A stretch of 64,000 nt of DNA. It comes from Pseudonocardia benzenivorans CB1190 (GTDB lineage: Bacteria > Actinomycetota > Actinomycetes > Mycobacteriales > Pseudonocardiaceae). Location: NCBI RefSeq assembly GCF_000196675.2, contig NC_015312.1:5410501-5474500 (forward strand), written 5' to 3'. The position numbers and the translations under genes were made by a program. This document shows, piece after piece, positions 59,203 through 64,000 of the stretch. The notes below the pieces were generated by a model. That model was not told the DNA's origin. It ran no database searches and was given only the letters and a program-made list of their open reading frames with translations. Every line of letters starts with the position of its first letter. The stretch's first letter is position 1.

Positions 59203-59399
59203 CGTTGATCGAGGTGCACGGGACATCGGCGCACCAGGATGCGCTCGAGTCCCGCAGATGGTGATCACCCCGGCGCCGAACGGCCCCGCCGGCACCGCCG
59301 GGGCACCCAAGGTCGTGACGCCGAGGCGCCGGCGGGGCAGGGTGCGCTCCCGACTTTGCGCCCGCAGGACGTCCGGCAGGGCGAGGAGGGCGGCCCGGG

Positions 59400-62300
59400 T
59401 CAGGCGGAGCGGGCGGCGGGGCGGTCGTCGGGGGTGGGCTCGTCGGGCGCCGCGGGCTCCAGCTCGCCCGCGGCCCAGAGGGCGGCGTAGCGCCCACCCG
59501 CAGCGAGCAGCTCGGCGTGTGTGCCCTGCTCGACGACGCGGCCACCGTCGAGGACGACGATCCGGTCGGCGCGGGCGGCGGTGGCCAGCCGGTGGGCGAC
59601 GACGAAGGCGGTGCGCCGCGAGGTCAGGTGGTCGCCCGCGGCGAGGACCGCGGCCTCGGTGGCGGGGTCGAGGGCGGCGGTGGCCTCGTCGAACACGAGG
59701 ATGTCGGGGTCGACCAGCTCGGCCCGGGCCAGCGCGACGAGCTGGCGCTGCCCCGCCGAGAGCCCCTGCCCGCGTTCCCCGACTGGGTGCCGGAACCCGC
59801 CGGGCAACGATCTGACCAGCGGCAACGCTCCGACGGCCCGGGCGGCGCGTTCGATCCGGGCCGGCGAGGCGTCGGGCCGGCCGTAGGCGATGTTGGCGGC
59901 GATGTCGCCGGTGAACAGGTGCGGCTCCTGGGGTACGACGCCCAGGTGCTGCCGGTAGTCCGTCAGCGGGAAGCGGCGCACGTCGACGCCGTCGACGAGC
60001 ACGGCGCCGGCGCCGACGTCGTAGAACCGGCTGATCAGCTTCACCAGCGTCGACTTCCCGGCACCTGTGGCCCCGACCAGTGCGACGGTCTCCCCCGGCT
60101 CGACGGTGAGGGAGATTCCGACGACGGCGGGGTCGGCGGCCGCGTCGTAGCGGAAGCAGACGTCGCGCAGCTCGACCCGGCCGCGCAGCCGGGCCGGGAC
60201 CGCCACCGCGGGTCCGACGCGCTCGTCGGGTCGGGCGGGGACGGAGGTCGGGGTGCGCAGCAGCTCCGAGATGCGGGTGAGCCCGACGCGTGCCTGCTGG
60301 TACCCGTCGAACACCTGCGAGAGCTGCTGGACCGGGGTGAAGAACATGCCCAGGTACAGCAGGAAGGCGGTGAGGACGCCGGGGGTGAGGTCGCCCGCGG
60401 CGACCCGGGCCGCGCCGACGCCCAGGACGAGGGCCTGCGCGATGTCGGACAGGTAGGCGACGCCCGGGAAGTAGGTCGCGATGTAGCGCTGGGCGCGCAT
60501 CCGGGTGCGGCGGTAGGCGTCGCTGCGGGCACCGAAGGCCCGGGCGCTGTGCTCCTCGCGCACGAACGCCTGCGCGACCCGCACCCCGGACACGTTCTCC
60601 TGCATGTCGGCGTTGACGGCGCTGACCTTCTCCCGGGCCTCGGCGTAGGCGCGGGACGAGAGGCGTCGGAACACGACGGTGGCGGCGGCCAGCAGCGGCA
60701 CGACCGAGAGCGCGACCAGGGCCAGCTGGGCGTCGGTGACGAGCAGCGCGACGGCCACGCCCACCACCGTCAGCAGGCTGACGACGGCCTGCACGAGCCC
60801 GGTCTGCAGGAACGTCGACAAGGCGTCGACGTCGGTGGTCATCCGGGTCATGATCCGGCCGGACAGCTCGCGCTCGTAGTAGTCGAGCCCGAGCCGCTGC
60901 AGGTGCGCGTAGCTGCGGACGCGCAGCGAGTACAGCAGGCTCTCGCCGGTCCGCGAGGTCACGACCGTCTCGGCCGCGACGACGAGCCAGCTGACCGCGA
61001 CCAACCCGATCCCGAGCAGCGTCGCGACGACGATGGCGCGCCCGGACCCGCCGGTGATCCCGGAGTCGACGGCGTAGCGGGCGATGCTCGGGAACGCCAG
61101 CGAGCTCAGCGCGTCGAGCGCCACCAGGACCAGGCCCAGCGCGAGCAGGCCCCGGACGGGACGCAGGATGCGGCCGAGGCGGGCACCGTCGAGCGGCGAG
61201 GTGGGGTCGGTGTCGCCGAGCCGGGGCTCGTCGGTGGCGGGCGGCAGGGCCTCCACCCGCTCCAGGAGCTCGGGCGTCGCCGGGATTCCCCCGACGAGCG
61301 CGCTTGCGCCCGCGCTGCCGCGCACCCCGCCGCTCGACGCCGCGGCCGCCCGCACCGCACGGGCCGACCCGGCCCGGTCCTCGACGACGTCCGGCCAGAG
61401 CTCCGGGGTGACGCCGTCGGCGGTCGCCGCGGGCAGGGCCCCTCGGACCGCCTCCGGGGCCGGCGCGTCGGGAACAGCGGGACCGTCGAGATCTGCACCG
61501 TCGAGATCAGCACCGTCGAGATCAGCACCGTCGAGATCAGCACCGTCGAGATCAGCACCGTCGAGATCAGCACCGTCGAGGTTTGGGCCGTCGGCGGCGA
61601 GCAGCGTCCGGAACAGCGGGCAGCGCGCCATGAGCTCGGCCTCGGTGCCGACGTCGACGACGCGCCCCTCGTCGAGCACCGCGATCCGGTCGGCCAGCGC
61701 CAGCGTCGACCGGCGGTGGGCGACGAGCAGCGTCGTGCGGTCCGCGGTCAGCGAGCGCAGCGTCGAGTGGATCGCGGCCTCGGTGGCGGTGTCGACGGCC
61801 GACGTCGCGTCGTCGAGCACCAGCACCCGGGGGTCGGTGAGCATCGCGCGGGCCAGCGCGATCCGCTGCCGCTGCCCGCCCGACAGCGTCAGCCCACGCT
61901 CGCCGACGAGGGTGTCGTACCCCTCGGGGAGCGCCTCGACGAACCCGGCGACCTGCGCGGCCTCGGCCGCGGCCCGGATCTCGGCCTCGGTGGCGTCGGG
62001 GCGGCCGTAGCCGATGTTGGCCCGGATGGTGTCGGAGAACAGGAACGCCTCCTCGAACACCACCCCGAGCTCGGAGCGCAGGTCGGCCAGCCGCAGCCGG
62101 CGCAGGTCGACCCCGCCGAGGCGCAACGCGCCCACCTGGGGGTCGTAGAACCGCGGCAGGAGCAGTGCGACGGTGGACTTCCCGGACCCCGCCCCACCGA
62201 CGAGCGCCATGGTCTCGCCGGGCTGCACGTGCAGGGACACGCCGTCGAGCACCGGGTCGCGGCGGGTGTAGCCGAACACGACCTCGTCGAGCTCGATGTC

Positions 62301-63350
62301 CAGCGGCCCCGCGGGCAGCGACGCCGGCTCGTCGGGGTCGGTGACCTCGGAGGTGGCGTCGACGAGGTCGTACACCCGCTCGACGCCGGCCCGCGCGAGC
62401 TGCGCGGACACGATCAGCGAGCCCACCAGCCGGGCCGGCCCGACCAGCTGCGCGACGTAGGTGGTGAACGCCAGGAACGTGCCGATGGTGATCGACCCGC
62501 CCAGCGCGAGCGCCCCGCCGAGCCCGACGACCGCGACCTGGCCGAGGGTGGGCAGGGCGAGCAGTGTCGGGTTGAGCCGCGCGGTCATCCGCGCCGAGCG
62601 CATCCGCTCGGCGAACAGCCGCCGCGAGATCCGTTCCAGCGTGCGGACCTCGCGCTCCTCCTGCCCGAACCCCTTGACGACGCGCACGCCCGTGACGGTC
62701 TCCTCGACCTGCTGCGCCACGTCGGCGGCGCGCTGCTGGGCCGACCACGTGGCCGGGAACAGCACCCGCCGCGTGCGGTTGGTGACCAGCGCCGCGAGCG
62801 GCAGCATGATCAGCGCGACCACGGTGAGCAGCGGGGACAGCCACAGCATCGCGCCGATGGAGACGACCACGAGCACGACCGTCCCGGCGCTGAGCGGGAC
62901 GATCTGCAGCAGGCTCTGCACGAGCTGCAGGTCGGTGATCGCCCGCGAGACGACCTGCCCGGTGCGCAGCTGGTCCTGCCGCTGCCCGTCGAGCCGCTGG
63001 ACGGCCGCGAACACCTGGCGGCGCAGGTCGTGCTGCACGTCGAGTGCCATGCGGCCGGCCAGGTAGCGCCGCGCGAACGACGCGCCGAACCGGACCGTGG
63101 CCAGCGAGAGGACCGCGACGACGACGGGGACCAGCACGTCGGTGATGCCGCGGACCGCGTCGTCGATCGCGACGCGCGCGAGCAGCGGCCCCGCCGCATC
63201 GAGGCTCACGCCCAGCACGGACGCGACGAGCGCCCCGATCGTCACCCCGCGGTGACGCATGCAGGCGCCACCGAGCTTGCGGATCCAGCCGGTGCGCCCG
63301 TCCGTCGTTCCGTCCGCGGGTGCCTCCGCGGTGCGCGCTGCCGGTGCCAC
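59400..63350 (-). CDS. Fused double ABC exporter (TMD-NBD-TMD-NBD) with pentapeptide-repeat linker
   Basis: The 1316-residue protein is two type IV ABC half-exporters in one chain. First half: six-helix domain (about 35-310), Walker A GGAGSGKST (about 387), LSGGQRQ, and a Walker B ending LVLDDATSAVD, so the catalytic Glu is Asp. Linker (about 588-622): LDGAD repeats. Second half: helices about 740-1000, Walker A GATGAGKST (about 1096), LSAGQRQ, and a normal ILVFDEATAALD. Actinobacterial relatives (two genes or one) export lipids or drugs. GTG 63350 lies 6 nt after TAGCCT (leaderless). Asymmetric ATP sites are known in heterodimeric exporters. Confidence 0.9.
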   Translation of the reverse strand: MAPAARTAEAPADGTTDGRTGWIRKLGGACMRHRGVTIGALVASVLGVSLDAAGPLLARVAIDDAVRGITDVLVPVVVAVLSLATVRFGASFARRYLAGRMALDVQHDLRRQVFAAVQRLDGQRQDQLRTGQVVSRAITDLQLVQSLLQIVPLSAGTVVLVVVSIGAMLWLSPLLTVVALIMLPLAALVTNRTRRVLFPATWSAQQRAADVAQQVEETVTGVRVVKGFGQEEREVRTLERISRRLFAERMRSARMTARLNPTLLALPTLGQVAVVGLGGALALGGSITIGTFLAFTTYVAQLVGPARLVGSLIVSAQLARAGVERVYDLVDATSEVTDPDEPASLPAGPLDIELDEVVFGYTRRDPVLDGVSLHVQPGETMALVGGAGSGKSTVALLLPRFYDPQVGALRLGGVDLRRLRLADLRSELGVVFEEAFLFSDTIRANIGYGRPDATEAEIRAAAEAAQVAGFVEALPEGYDTLVGERGLTLSGGQRQRIALARAMLTDPRVLVLDDATSAVDTATEAAIHSTLRSLTADRTTLLVAHRRSTLALADRIAVLDEGRVVDVGTEAELMARCPLFRTLLAADGPNLDGADLDGADLDGADLDGADLDGADLDGADLDGPAVPDAPAPEAVRGALPAATADGVTPELWPDVVEDRAGSARAVRAAAASSGGVRGSAGASALVGGIPATPELLERVEALPPATDEPRLGDTDPTSPLDGARLGRILRPVRGLLALGLVLVALDALSSLAFPSIARYAVDSGITGGSGRAIVVATLLGIGLVAVSWLVVAAETVVTSRTGESLLYSLRVRSYAHLQRLGLDYYERELSGRIMTRMTTDVDALSTFLQTGLVQAVVSLLTVVGVAVALLVTDAQLALVALSVVPLLAAATVVFRRLSSRAYAEAREKVSAVNADMQENVSGVRVAQAFVREEHSARAFGARSDAYRRTRMRAQRYIATYFPGVAYLSDIAQALVLGVGAARVAAGDLTPGVLTAFLLYLGMFFTPVQQLSQVFDGYQQARVGLTRISELLRTPTSVPARPDERVGPAVAVPARLRGRVELRDVCFRYDAAADPAVVGISLTVEPGETVALVGATGAGKSTLVKLISRFYDVGAGAVLVDGVDVRRFPLTDYRQHLGVVPQEPHLFTGDIAANIAYGRPDASPARIERAARAVGALPLVRSLPGGFRHPVGERGQGLSAGQRQLVALARAELVDPDILVFDEATAALDPATEAAVLAAGDHLTSRRTAFVVAHRLATAARADRIVVLDGGRVVEQGTHAELLAAGGRYAALWAAGELEPAAPDEPTPDDRPAARSA
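61482..61586 (-). repeat. Seven tandem 15-bp coding repeats in the ABC linker
   Basis: Seven 15-bp units, the middle five identical (plus-strand unit ACCGTCGAGATCAGC), encode LDGAD pentapeptides between the two halves of the exporter. The units use GAT and GCT codons, rare elsewhere in this window, and look recently expanded. No CRISPR spacers. Confidence 0.9.
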
Positions 63351-63503
63351 ACGATCAGGCTATGCCCGCTCCCCGACATCCCGCCGACGTGCATCCACAG
63401 CCGTCCCGCGGTGCACGATCCGTGCCGATCGTCCCGTTCCGGTGATCGTCGGGGAGTACTAGCGTGGCGTGGGACACACCATCGCCGGACCCGGGAGCGC
63501 TCG

Positions 63504-64000
63504 ATGACGCCGCACTTCCCCGACATCCCCTCGCTGCTCGCGCACTGGGCCACCGAGCGGGCCGACGACGAGGTCGTCCGGTTCGACGGTCGCACCTGGA
63601 CGTGGCGGGAGCTGCAGGAGCGTGTGCACCGGCTCGCGGGTGCGCTGCGCGCGGCGGGTGTCGGCCCCGGCGACCGGATCGCGGTGCTCGACCTCAACCA
63701 CCCGTCCTGCCTGGAGCTCACGCTGGCGTGCGCGCAGATCGGCGCGGCGAACGCCGTCGTCAACTTCCGGCTGGCGCCGCCCGAGATCGTCTACGTGATC
63801 AACGACGCCGAGGCGAAGCTGCTGTTCGTCGGCCCCGAGTTCGCGGCGGCCGCGGAGTCGCTGCGCGAGAAGGTGCCGACGGTCGAGCGGCTGGTCCGCA
63901 TCGGGGGCGCCGACGACGAGTACGAGGCGCTGCTCGCCGCGCACGACCCCGACCCGGAGGTCCACCCGGTCGCGCCGGACGACTGCTTCGTCCAGCTGTA
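63504..64000 (+). CDS. AMP-dependent acyl-CoA synthetase, 3'-truncated by window end
   Basis: ATG 63504 follows GGGAG at 6 nt; 165 codons are visible and the frame is open at the window end. The sequence shows the N-terminal part of an ANL ligase: PSLLAHWATERADDEVVRFDGRTW, RVHRLAGALRAAGVGPGDRIAVLDLNHPSCLELTLACAQIGAANAVVNFRLAPPEI (first and last parts typical of fatty-acid/aryl-CoA ligases). The P-loop and later motifs lie outside the window, so substrate class cannot be given. Confidence 0.85.
   Translation, partial: MTPHFPDIPSLLAHWATERADDEVVRFDGRTWTWRELQERVHRLAGALRAAGVGPGDRIAVLDLNHPSCLELTLACAQIGAANAVVNFRLAPPEIVYVINDAEAKLLFVGPEFAAAAESLREKVPTVERLVRIGGADDEYEALLAAHDPDPEVHPVAPDDCFVQL

Overview
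The window comes from a very G+C-rich actinobacterial chromosome. Codons almost always end in G or C, GTG starts are frequent, and genes often overlap by 1-20 nt. Lineage markers include a maleylpyruvate isomerase of the mycothiol-dependent type, the actinobacterial trio MSMEG_4193-type phosphomutase / DUF3090 / SCO1664-type protein, an RsdA-type anti-sigma-D factor, DUF5703, and many genes with a TANNNT box 6-8 nt before the start codon (leaderless transcription). A member of the Pseudonocardiales is my best guess; this is inference, as no rRNA is present.

Layout. (1) 1-8056: catabolic genes. These are the 3' part of a molybdenum hydroxylase large subunit with a CoxG-like membrane protein, then an NAD-dependent epimerase, two alpha/beta hydrolases flanking a luciferase-like flavin monooxygenase, and a Crp/Fnr regulator. 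The substrate is unknown. (2) 8079-17127 (minus strand): a compact operon whose enzymes fit salicylate -> salicylyl-CoA -> gentisyl-CoA -> gentisate -> maleylpyruvate -> fumarylpyruvate -> fumarate + pyruvate, with a PaaX-family regulator upstream. It also encodes an NDP-forming acyl-CoA synthetase that may recover ATP from gentisyl-CoA. (3) 17305-19618: DedA protein, PQQ-type sugar dehydrogenase lipoprotein and a small ABM monooxygenase. (4) 19634-26277: glycerol utilisation, with glpF-glpK-glpD divergent from an IclR regulator and a second glpK. (5) 26333-29724: tryptophan/kynurenine catabolism (kynA, kynU) with a Cys-rich HTH regulator divergent from a DoxX-like gene. (6) 29878-35050: beta-propeller lipoprotein, variant polysaccharide deacetylase, DHA2-type exporter and a membrane-anchored esterase. 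(7) 35131-46875: housekeeping and conserved genes: gnd, phosphatases, the phosphomutase/DUF3090/SCO1664 trio with uppP, a degenerate aldo/keto reductase, DUF5703, an alkaline-phosphatase-fold protein, a quinone reductase, an SDR and an M20 peptidase. (8) 46964-50321: tRNA-Leu(GAG), gene relics, small proteins and a secreted repeat-domain protein. (9) 50470-64000: an RsdA-like protein with a long repeat tail, a MarR/LLM pair, an MSMEG_0568-type radical SAM protein, glmS, a small conserved protein, an AbiEi/DUF559 protein, a fused double ABC exporter, and the start of an acyl-CoA ligase.

No rRNA, CRISPR array, insertion sequence or integrase was seen. Two families of long palindromic hairpins recur between genes. 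Several genes have substituted catalytic residues (Ser to Gln in a hydrolase, Lys/His loss in an aldo/keto reductase, Asp loss in a deacetylase, Glu to Asp in one ABC ATPase domain).
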